53,500 nucleotides of DNA from the NCBI GenBank assembly GCA_009746045.1, contig RPFO01000310.1, forward strand, positions 569,734-623,233, read 5' to 3'. A program made the translations under genes and the position numbers. Position 1 is the first letter of the stretch. Every line of letters begins with the position of its first letter. The DNA comes from Mesostigma viride. Taxonomy: Eukaryota; Streptophyta; Mesostigmatophyceae; Mesostigmatales; Mesostigmataceae. Of this stretch, positions 22,701 through 31,449 are shown piece after piece. The notes below the pieces were generated by a model. The model was given only the letters and a program-made list of their open reading frames with translations. It was not told where the DNA came from and did no database searches.

Positions 22701-25307
22701 ACATCAGCAGCAGCAGCAGCAGCACCAGCATGCACAGCATTGGGCACAGTGAACCCATTTGGTGCAACCCTTTGATGGCGAGAAAAGCACCTTGGCGGCA
22801 GCTAGCAGAGTAAGCAGCGGAGTGAGGTAAACCTGTGCTGCGGGCGCACCTTGGCGGCAAAGGACGTCGCTGCGGACGCCGCGTGCTCCCCGATACCTGC
22901 CGTGTCCTCCACCCTGCCCACGCCACCCTCGCTGTTGCGTCCGTCGGCAGCAAGCCCCGCACTCCCCGCCTCCGTCCCCTCCCGTGCCAAGTTTCCAGCG
23001 ATGCTTGAAGAAGCCCCCTTGGAACTTGCCTCCCCTGTCAGCGAGGTGGTGGCGTCAGGGGCAGAAGCCGTGGAAGGGGCCTGGTTTTTCGCGCCCAGCG
23101 GCGTGGGCTTGCGCTCAAAGAGCATCGTGATGGGTCCCTGCCGCGTCTTGATGGCGTACCTGGGAGGCGAGAGGCGGGAGGGGCAGGGTCGAGAACGGGG
23201 TGTCACGGGGCTAACAGGCCAGACGATAGAGCCACGATACGAACAGGATGGACGATAGAGAGATATGATACGTTGTCTCCTTTGATACTGACAAGCTTGC
23301 ACGGGATCCTGTGAATGACATCCTTCCATGCCATCTAATGCCAGCTCCTCACACCACCCAACGTTACACCAAGTCCCCCACACTACCAGCCACCGTGTCG
23401 CACCCGCTGTACCCTCAACACCCCACCCTTCACTCTATCCTCGACCAGCCCACTCCCCCCAGGTCACCCACCGTTCCCCACACAACCCAGCATCCCACCA
23501 CCCCACCAATACTCCCATCACCCCACACACAACCCACCACCACCACGCACCGTTCCCCACACACGCTCCCACCACCACCACCACCACGCATACTCACTTC
23601 ACCCAACATCACACCAAGTCCCGCCCCGCATCGCAACCACCAACCACCACGCACATGACCTTGCCGAAGTCGTCCGCGTCCCACATCATGTCGCCAAACA
23701 CCGCGCTCGTCTTCTTGAGGCTGTCGCCCAGAGAGATCAGGCGGCACGCCTCGGCGTTGCCACGTGGCGTGAGGCTCTTCACATAAACCTCGTGGCCCTC
23801 AAGCGCAAAGTGGACACCTGGCGATGGGAGGGGAGGGGGGGGGCCGGCGGGGGGGGGGGGGGGCGCAAGGGGGCACCAGTGGCAGGGATGACGAGGCTAT
23901 CTTCAGGAGAGATATGATAAGAATGAAGAAGACACGAAAGAATAAAGAATAAGGAATAAAGACTAAAAGAAAATTTTAAAAGAATAAACAATGGAGATAC
24001 CAAAGAAGCAGAGAGGGCATGAATGAAAAGAGGATGGGAAAAAGACGGAAGGACGCGATTGCTTATGCGATTGGATGCTTAGAGGTGTTGTGGGGGGGGG
24101 GGGGAGAGAGAGAGCGGCATGGGGAGGCCCACGGGGGGCAAGCAGGCAGAGCAAAGCAGGGGCTTGCACATCCTTCAGATACCTTACGCCACCGCTGCAG
24201 ATGCCACTCCTCCCCACTGCTGCAGGTACCCGTGGCTGAAGGTGTGGTCCCCTCCTACAGATATCCGACCGCACCGCTGCAGATGCTAGTAGCTACAGAC
24301 ATCACCCCATCAGTGGTGCAGGGATAAGCAATCAACTCACTGCACATGTCCTCAAAACCTGCAATTGTTTGTCCCCATCTGTTGCCACATTTGGGGTTGG
24401 CAGTGCCAAGGGCTTTAGGAATGCGCATTGAAGCCCCTTCCAGTTTTAGGCAGTCACATGGAAGCGCCTCCCAGTTTTAGGCAGGCGAATAGAAGCCCCT
24501 CCCTGCTTCAGGCATTCACATATGAGCCCCTCCCAGTATTAGGCAGGCGAATAGAAGCCCCTCCCAGTTGTAGGCATTCACATAGAAGCCCCTCCCTGCT
24601 TCAGGCATTCACATGCGAAACCCCTCCAGTTTTAGGGATTCAGATAGAAACCCCTCCCTGCTGGGGCAACATTCCATGCACGTGACGATCCCTGACACAA
24701 AGGCCAGTACAGACAAAGAATGACAAGACTTCACACTTCAAGTAACTGAACTGGACAGATACCTGATCTGTATGCATCAGCCATGTGGCCTAGCTATCAG
24801 TGACAGGAATGTAGTCCAGTACTGGACAATACCTGATCTGTGAGTATCCGCCATGCAGGTTAGCTAACGGTGACAGGAAAGTAGCTCAGTAACAAGGTAG
24901 CTCATTCTTCACCTTCTCCTTCTGTTGATTACAGAGAACTAGTAGGACACTGCTTAGTATGTTCAGCCCCCTATTGGTGAGACGAAACAAGCAGGAGCTA
25001 TCCTAGTCTTGCTATACCAAGAAAATCGCAACCATGTCTTACCCAGCGGCTTTTCCAGGGTGACGATGTATTCGTTGAAGTTGAAGTTGTATACCCTTGT
25101 CTCGCTCACTACCGTAAACGGCACTGCAGCCGATCGCCCGGGTCTGGCAATATGCCATGGGCGGCGCAGGCGCCGTGCTCTGCCTAAAGCACCCACAGGT
25201 TCCGTTGTGCACTGCCGCAACCGAGGAGGGAGCAGGCGTTTTGGAGAGTGCCGGACGGCGCCGGCGGCAGCGACAGGTGCCAATATGTATCCAGCCGACG
25301 CGTGCAT
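13740..25307 (-). CDS. LSF1: LSF1 (LIKE SEX FOUR 1), PDZ-phosphatase-CBM48 starch protein
   Basis: Ten exons, joined in phase: 25307-25043, 23817-23655, 23159-22850, 21475-21236, 19576-19455, 18895-18680, 18325-18220, 17222-17119, 14928-14802, 13904-13740. All introns are GT-AG. The 605-aa product is close in length to plant LSF1 (about 590). Residues 1-70 look like a plastid transit peptide. A PDZ domain starts at about 78 ([12 protein letters not shown], then [12 protein letters not shown]). Residues 143-246 are a low-complexity linker. The dual-specificity phosphatase domain spans about 270-455 ([20 protein letters not shown]; active site HCTNGVGRS with C399 and R405). CBM48 spans about 463-545 (glucan-contact W485, W520, N538). 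A C-terminal helix follows ([20 protein letters not shown]). In plants LSF1 sits on starch in the plastid and supports night-time degradation with beta-amylases. Start 25307 was chosen for the transit peptide; 25397 is an in-frame alternative. Confidence 0.93.
14994..15056 (+). repeat. Copy of the dispersed ~65-bp repeat R1 (LSF1 intron 8)
   Basis: Diverged copy of the block GCAGGCTCGAGCTACCA...CCTGCGCTGGTTGTCTC that is clustered at 41.8-43.7 kb. It sits about 65 bp downstream (gene sense: upstream) of the exon-9 acceptor and marks the edge of the inverted duplication. Confidence 0.75.
15362..15500 (+). repeat. (GTGGGC)n hexanucleotide microsatellite
   Basis: About twenty units of GTGGGC with a few variants at the right end (GGGCAT, GTTGGC). 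It lies in the spacer between the arms of the intron-8 inverted duplication and is open in several frames, which creates spurious long ORFs on both strands. Confidence 0.9.
15570..15612 (+). pseudogene. Inverted copy of LSF1 exon-9 splice acceptor and start
   Basis: Plus-strand sequence GCGCCCGCAGCTACCACTTC followed by AAGTTTATTGTGGGCGGC matches the minus-strand intron/exon-9 junction (14,940-14,900) with only a few substitutions. It keeps the polypyrimidine/CAG acceptor and encodes YHFKFIVGG, but on the antisense strand of the gene, so it cannot be an LSF1 exon. Confidence 0.8.
17404..17460 (+). repeat. Poly-G/GGGGA-rich tract in LSF1 intron 7
   Basis: Several runs of seven to about twenty guanines on the plus strand (cytosines in the transcript) separated by A or AA. 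It lies about 180 bp upstream of exon 8 in gene orientation and may act as an extended pyrimidine tract. Confidence 0.7.
18513..18585 (+). repeat. (CCCG)n microsatellite in LSF1 intron 6
   Basis: About eighteen CCCG units between exons 6 and 7, giving (CGGG)n in the transcript. Uninterrupted and therefore likely length-polymorphic. Confidence 0.9.
19577..19740 (-). repeat. ~32-bp tandem repeat ending at the LSF1 exon-5 acceptor
   Basis: In gene orientation about five imperfect units containing GATGCCTTTGTGACGGATGC lead directly into the exon-5 acceptor (GACACAG, exon from 19,576). The unit's GTGACGG block recurs at the start of the exon (GGCGTGACGGCGG), so the array may have grown out of the 3' splice junction. 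Confidence 0.65.
20201..20410 (+). repeat. Two tandem 105-bp units in LSF1 intron 4
   Basis: Units 20,201-20,305 and 20,306-20,410, followed by the start of a third. Each contains the short dispersed sequence AGTAAGTACTTGCGTGT with CATGCGCACAGGCATGCC, which is also found near 1,258-1,298 and 30,566-30,600. Confidence 0.85.
20740..21158 (+). repeat. 10-bp minisatellite (ACTTAAACAC)n in LSF1 intron 4
   Basis: About forty units of ACTTAAACAC, ACGTAAACAC or ACATAAACAC arranged in blocks by variant, with a few irregular insertions. It lies about 80 bp inside the intron from exon 4 in gene orientation and encodes only spurious Val/Cys-rich frames. Confidence 0.85.
21173..21260 (-). repeat. Duplicated LSF1 exon-4 end with pseudo 5' splice site
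   Basis: The last ~25 bp of exon 4 with its donor (CTGCTCAAGCACCAGCTG then GTGAGT, donor at 21,235) is followed 57 bp further on by a second copy (CTGCTCAAGCCCCAGCTG then GTGGGT, pseudo-donor at 21,178). The second copy would extend the exon by 57 bases, in frame, if used. Confidence 0.8.
22704..22733 (+). repeat. (CAG)n-type trinucleotide tract in LSF1 intron 3
   Basis: About nine imperfect CAG/CAC units near the 5' end of intron 3 in gene orientation, just beyond exon 3. Short and not obviously functional. Confidence 0.6.
24430..24665 (+). repeat. ~31-bp minisatellite in LSF1 intron 1
   Basis: About seven imperfect copies of a unit with the core GAAGCCCCTCCCAGTTTTAGGCA, with two alternating variants (CAGTTTTAGG and CTGCTTCAGG). 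Divergence between copies suggests an old array. Confidence 0.8.
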
Positions 25308-26952
25308 AGCTGTGGCTGCCAGCTCAGAAAAATAGCCAATTAATGCTCCTGATATTGACAGGCGGAGAGTGGTCTGGCCAGAATGTATGGTGTGCACGCC
25401 TCAGCTGCATCCTGGTAACAACCCGTGATCCCGAAGAGCTTGTAGTTGGTAGTTCATGACTTGAGCGGCGGTAGCCGCTACCTTTAATAAGGATAAGCTC
25501 ATTGAAGACATGAATGACGTTCGCCTCCAAACATTTGCCCATCGCATAAGGCTTGCATGAGTAATAGGTTACATGCCCCGGGCAGCAGAAGGCCTCAACG
25601 GCATATCGTCATCCCATAATTGCACAGCCGGGTCCGTGATCACCATTTTCACGAGTAAAGAACTGTCATGGCACTCTTTACGCACCAACAGCGTGTATCC
25701 ACTCGAATACGACGCCACTAGCACCTTAAAAGCCTTGAGCAGTCCACTACCGCGGCACTAGCAGAAAGTGGCAGTGTCTTGAGTGAAGTGCTGCCCTCAG
25801 AATTTTCCCCGTCCCCAAAGTCGCGCAAAGCCAGGTCGCAGTTGCACAATCCTATTCTGCATCCTACTTGTCCACCCAAAAAGCATCCGGATGCAACAGG
25901 AGGTGTGGCGTACGTTAACCGGATCTGGGCGGCACGCCCGCACGATCCGAGCTTTTGCCGTACTTCTTGGCCACTTGGCGCGTTAATTTTGCCCCGAAAA
26001 TCAGCTTTGACTGACGAATTAAAGAAAAATCAGATCTGCCATCAAGTCTACGTGGCCGGAATCCCAGGCAACAGATCGAAGAGACGTAAGCACAGCCAAG
26101 GGGCACAAGCGCACAAATTACGTACCCACCAAGGAGCCTAGCTACATAATTATCTTCTGGATTTCTTACTTTTATTAACCAACAGGAATATCGTTAGGTG
26201 AAGGGGTACCACGTATCGACCAGCTGGATTATCTCCTGGATTCCTGAAGTCCTGAACTCGAGTTGAGCATATTCCCGCGCGCCGATTGTCCGAAAGGGAC
26301 GGTTGTCCTGAAACCTGAACTGAGTTCAGGGTCATGTCCCGTGAATTATTGTATCCCGCAGGAGCCACGTGGCGTAAAACTCGTTACACATGCAACATGA
26401 GTACATGACCTTGTTGTTGTTGATTCCGAAACCGGATATGACCAGTTGAGATTTGGAAACGGCCGAGCAGAATGACATAAAACACAAAGGTACTAAGCAT
26501 GTACGGTTGCATCATCGCGTGGGTACAACAGCTTGGAGTGTCCTCGCAAACGATGTCCCGCCAAGTAGCCGAGCGGCAACATGACGTATTAGTGAGACGT
26601 GGCAGGCAATAATTGGACGTAATGGAGATAATTGGACGAGCGGAGCTCCGGCCGGGATACTATAATGCACGGCCAGATTTTGTAGCTACCATTTGAGAAC
26701 TTGAAAAAAATGTTCATAGTACGGACAAAGTTTTCCTGTACGTCAAGTCCTGATGCAATTATTTTGCCCGAAGTCAACCCGCTGCACGTGACGTAATGCA
26801 ATAATTATCGACGGGAAGGTGTCAAGGTGGTATGGTGGACCTCTGGTGACACGCTGGGGAAATCGAGGCATAGCCCTGGCAATTCTTACCAGCTGCAGTC
26901 ATAGCATTTTATTACATGGGAAGGAGACTTTGATAGAGCAGTCACTTTTGAC
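25308..26952. promoter_or_regulatory. Divergent intergenic region between LSF1 and CMC2
   Basis: The two genes are transcribed away from each other and their predicted start codons are 1,645 bp apart, so promoters for both should lie here. I see no clear TATA box or named element. A block near 26,260-26,300 (CGAGTTGAGCATATTCCCGCGC) recurs at about 44,017-44,045, which suggests part of the region is a decayed dispersed repeat rather than regulatory DNA. Confidence 0.5.
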
Positions 26953-29828
26953 ATGCACCCGCCCCTTTCTGTGCACAAGCACCCTTCCTGCCAGAAGGTA
27001 GACTGTTCGCTTGCGTGCGTGAGGCAAAGGTGTCCTTACAAGGGTGTTAGGTTGTCGGGATGCTTAGTTTCCAATCCTGACTTTTTACTTTTTGTGGGAC
27101 CAATCCATGACATAAAGATCGTTGGCTGAAACTTCCTCCTTTTTATGCGTTGGCCTGGCGCAGGAAATTGAGGCTTTATTGCAGTGCCATGCTGAGCACC
27201 CGCTAAACCGATACATCGGCGCTTGCAATAGCAGGAAGGATGCATTGGATCGCTGCTTCCGTCTAGAGGTTTGTGAACTGCCCCTGATGCCTTTGACTGT
27301 GTTTTGCCGTCTGCCTTTTCGCCCGCACGTTGAAGCAGTGGGGAATTCCGCCTGATTTGGCAGAGCGTTGCCCCGGTAGCGTATATTCTCGGCTGCCAAA
27401 GGCTCTCCGTATACAGTGGCTTGGGGACCTGAACACACGCCGCGCCCTGGTCTATTTGGAAGCATGTTCTGTGTGCCTGTCATTGCTGGTCTTGGGCGCT
27501 GCCTTTGGGAACCGGCTGGAGGCTTATCATATCTCTGCATGCTCCCTTGACCTCGGGAAACGTCCTCGAGGATATTGTTTTCCTGCTTGGCCCTCCATGT
27601 TCATAATCTCCACGCCAGTTTACACTTTTCCGAAGATGTTGGTGTCAGCGTCCGTGCGACTGCCGCCTGCATTGTATTCTTTCGCTGACTTTTACTTTAG
27701 CCAGCAGTGTGCAATTGGTTTGGGGGGGTGGGGGTCCGCATTAACCAAGCTGAACGCTGCATATTACTGCCTCCCTGCTGGCTGAATATTTTCCCCCTCT
27801 TCATTAATCCATTCTTCATCTTCTCATTCATCTCTCTTCTCATTTATCCCTCTTCTCACTCCTCCCTCTTCACCCACTCGCTCATTGCTCTTCTCATTCC
27901 CTCCACTACAATACGCTTCCGCGGACACCTTTTTCAGCGGGGAAAGTGCCCCCGGGCTTCCGGTGCAAATTCAGCAAGCGCTGCGGAACTTAGATACTAA
28001 AATTTCGTTTTTGGTTCGTACCTAACAGCCAATCATTTTGCGCCCGGATCGAATTGTGATCTGGTCACTGAACACGAAAATTTCAGTGGAACGCACGATC
28101 CACAAACGCAACTAGAGAAAATGTTCAGTGACGAAAATGTAGTACCGTGTAACCAATCAAAATATAGTAGGACCTCGCAGAAGTCACGTTCGGCATTTTT
28201 TCCCGCAAGATTCTCCCGCAAGATTCCCCCGCATGATTCTCCCCGCTAGGTTCAGGATCCAGTCGATGCTCGCCAAATGGCGCAAAACGAACCAACAATT
28301 GTTGAATCAACGGTGCGAATCCTCGGTACAGCTCGCGTAACATTCTCACTCATTTCGCGTCTCCTATGAACCGTATTGTAGTGTCATTATGCATTCTCTG
28401 TCGCGCTCCTTATCTTGCCCACCTTTATAAACTCACATCTCTCTGTTCGTGGATCACGGCGCAGCCTCTGATGGTTGATCCTGATGCTGACGCTATCACG
28501 CTGAGCAGCCATAGGAATGCTCGTGGCCCCGTTCCCTGACCCCTCATCACCCCCATTTGTGGGGGGTGGCGCGTACCGCACATCATCCTGTGAATGCCAG
28601 AGGGGTCGCCTATGTGGAACCCCTCGGCACAGGGTCAGCTCTGCGTGAATAGCACAGCCACCCCACCCCTTCATGAGCCAAGTAGCACCGCTCCCCAAGT
28701 TCCCAGCATGGCCGTCTTCCGGATGCACGCCGACGTTTGCGAGGCACGCTTGCGCAACAATCTAGTGTGTCCCAAGGAATCAAGTTATCCTCATCCTTCC
28801 CCTGTACCTGTTAACCATGCACCGTATACATGAGGTCATTTCCCGACAACTGCTGCGTCGACAATCCTCGTTTTCTCCGTCCTGATCTGCTTGATTTGCA
28901 TGTCCATCCTGACTAGAATCTCGCTTGAATTCGCCATGAAGCTACGAACGTTTTCTTTGAGAGAAGACTGAGAGCGAGATAACTAGGGACACTTGCTTAC
29001 AATCATGAGAACCTTACCAGCCTCTTGTACTGTCACAATAATGCTACGGCTTCGCTAGGCAACCCCCGTGTAAGGGGGGTTGGATTGTGATAATGCTGTG
29101 GATACATAGGAACTAAGGGGGTTGGATTGCGATAATGTTGTGGATACATAGGAACTAAGGGGGTTGGATTGTGATAATGTTGTGGATACATAGGAACTAA
29201 GGGGGTTGGATTGCAATAATGCTGTGGATACATAGGAACTAAGGGGGTTGGATTGCAATAATGCTGTGGATAAATAGGAACTAAGGGGGTTGGATTGTGA
29301 TAATGTTGTGGATACATAGGAACTAAGGGGGTTGGATTGCAATAATGCTGTGGATAAATAGGAACTAAGGGGGTTGGATTGCAATAATGCTGTGGATACA
29401 TAGGAACTAAGGGGGTTGGATTGTGATAATGTTGTGGATACATAGGAACTAAGGGGGTTGGATTGCAATAATGCTGTGGATAAATAGGAACTAAGGGGGT
29501 TGGATTGCGAAAATGTTGTGGTGCTTTTAATGCTTGTATTTTGCCGCTACTTATCGCTGGCATATCTATATTGTGTGCATTTCTTGGTCATGTGTGCGAC
29601 CCATCCTGCCAAGAAACAATAAACAATCATGACGCCCACCCTCCCAACAATGATGACTCAACCCTTGATGACACCCGAGCCTTGACAAGACTTTGGCACT
29701 TGACCCTTGACAAGAAAGGTGTGATGATAATAACCATAAAAATTATAGTAAGAACCGCTGTGATTATTGCCACGAAATTATCCTCCTCCTCCTCCACCAC
29801 CACCACCACCACCACAACAACAACAACA

Positions 29829-29908
<80 letters not shown>

Positions 29909-30185
29909 AACGACAACAACTTAAACATAAACATAAACATAAACATAAACATAACTAAGCCATCGACATCATCATCATCATGGTATCATCCGTAACTTGT
30001 GAATTAAACGATATAGTTGTCTCTTTGATATAATATTACTTGATGACAATCGGCATGAGCAGAAGAAGACCAAGGTGGCCGCCAGCCTCAAGGCGGCGCG
30101 GGAGTTCCGCGAGAAAATGGAGGAGCAGCGGCGGCTACGGAAGGAGTATGAGGAGAGCCGGGGGGCCGCCTCCAGCACGGGCTAA
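26953..30185 (+). CDS. CMC2: CMC2-like twin-CX9C mitochondrial protein
   Basis: Three small exons, all in phase 0 with GT-AG introns: 26953-26997, 27164-27268, 30063-30185. The 90-aa product begins MHPPLSVHKHPSCQK, the hallmark start of CMC2, and carries four cysteines at 13, 23, 36 and 46. These give CX9C (C13-C23), a 12-residue turn with the HPLNRYIGA segment, and CX9C (C36-C46), followed by CFRLE and a long charged helix (KKTKVAASLKAAREFREK). Human CMC2 is 79 aa with the same cysteine spacing. CMC2 is imported into the mitochondrial intermembrane space by disulfide relay and takes part in cytochrome c oxidase biogenesis. Exon 2 and exon 3 are 2.8 kb apart, with a 42-bp minisatellite between them. 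The least certain joint is the GTTTGT donor of intron 2. Confidence 0.9.
27269..29060. other. CMC2 intron 2, left part, nothing recognised
   Basis: Intronic sequence without a recognisable gene on either strand. A TC-rich stretch with tandem TTCTCATT-like blocks lies at about 27,790-27,900, and a run of TCCCGCAAGATTC repeats at about 28,200-28,245. Confidence 0.5.
29070..29515 (+). repeat. 42-bp minisatellite in CMC2 intron 2
   Basis: About ten and a half copies of a 42-bp unit (core GGGGGTTGGATTG, ATAATGTTGTGGATACATAG). Because 42 is divisible by 3, all units stay in one frame and create a spurious Tyr/Pro-rich minus-strand ORF. The left edge contains a hairpin (CAACCCCC, loop, GGGGGTTG) whose inverted relative occurs at about 46,430-46,475. 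Confidence 0.9.
29792..29955 (+). repeat. Compound (ACC)(ACG)n and (ATAAAC)n microsatellite
   Basis: Trinucleotide tract of ACC, then AAC, then about twenty-six ACG units, followed from about 29,921 by (ATAAAC)n. It is about 110 bp upstream of the CMC2 exon-3 acceptor. The homopolymeric Thr, Arg and Ser frames across it are artefacts. Confidence 0.9.
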
Positions 30186-31449
30186 AATAGAATCGGCTGC
30201 TACCCTCTTGACACGGTACGAGGTGGACACCCCGGTTGACACCATCGCTCCCATGCACTGCATGAGAGCTACATCTCAGTCATATAAGGAGTGCCTTTTG
30301 TGGCTGGAAGCAACCCTCTCCTTTCTGGATCCTATCTCTCTCGGGCTTGGTCCCACACCATCCACGCGCCGGTTCCTGACCCTATAGTCCTCCATAACGG
30401 GTACCATGGGCGCTCTCACCATCTTGCGTCTGACTGAGTATGAGCTCATGCATTTGGTTCGTCTATTACTAGACGGTGTCCGCATGCACGTGTGTGCGCA
30501 TGCACGCGCGCACCAGGTGTGTCTATTCTCTACGCCCCGTGCCGTGCCTCTCCCTATGTAACTTCGTCAGTACCTGCGTGTCATGTGCAGAGGCATGCCT
30601 TGCTTCCACTCAAGGTAACGGTTTGGCCATGTCTCCCGGCAGGTCATGCTTATGGCATCCCTGGCGTTGCTATCCCTGCCACGTTCCTGCACCTGGTTTG
30701 TTAGGCTCCACACCCGGCGCCCTAGTTGTTTTCATGTTCAGAACATCACGCGAGATGGCACATGGGTCGCGCACGAGTTGTCGTCCTGGGAATGCGCGCT
30801 CTCACCGTGGCACTCTATGTTTTTCTGTTTCATGGCCGCATCCCTATCATTGCTTCATGGCCTCCTCCTTACCTGGCTGTTTGCGACGATCCTGGAGCGA
30901 GTCTACCCTTGGCGGGGGGGGGCAGGGGTTCAGACCCCCACCCCACCCCCTGGTCCCGCTGGGGGGGGGAGGGGTTTGACCCCCCCTGCCACCTGGGTCC
31001 TCAAGTGTGGGGTCGGGGGGGTCTGCCTGCCGCCCCCCCCCCTCGCCCCAAATGTCGGTGGCATTGGGGGAGGGAGGGGGGAGGGGGACTGCTACCCCAC
31101 CCCACCCCACCCCACCCGCAGATGCCCTTTGAGGGGCTGGGGCGGGATGAACCCCCCCCTCCCCCCGGTTCGGGAGTAGTGTGCACTCGCTCCGGGATTG
31201 TCGCAAACAGCCCGTTACCTCAATGTCCACCTCCCTCTTGAACTGCCTTGCCCCTTTTCCCCTCAACCCTTTCCCTCCTCCCTTACGCCTCCCACCGTAG
31301 CCTCCTTAGCTGCGGTTCCATTCCCCCCATCCCATTCTCCCCATCATCCCTTTTTGGCCCCTCCTCATCCCCTGTCTCCCCAAACTGCACACAAACAATA
31401 CCACCCCATTCCTCTGTCCGAACAGGCAGACACCCTGGGCCATAGGGCC
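30186..31449. other. CMC2-PPCDC intergenic region with G-run clusters
   Basis: No gene recognised. From about 30,905 to 31,170 the plus strand has many runs of four to nine G interleaved with C runs, so both strands could form G-quadruplexes. A pyrimidine-rich stretch (31,240-31,380) leads to the PPCDC start and may be promoter or 5' UTR. The dispersed CTGCGTGTCATG...GGCATGCC sequence recurs at about 30,570-30,600. Confidence 0.55.

Noticed and set aside
29070-29515. Possible CRISPR-like array
   Set aside because: Units are contiguous 42-bp repeats with no unique spacers, in an intron of a eukaryotic gene.
29033-29563. 176-codon Tyr/Pro-rich minus-strand ORF that resembles a repeat protein
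   Set aside because: It is the translation of a 42-bp minisatellite (divisible by 3) inside CMC2 intron 2; no domain or start context supports it.
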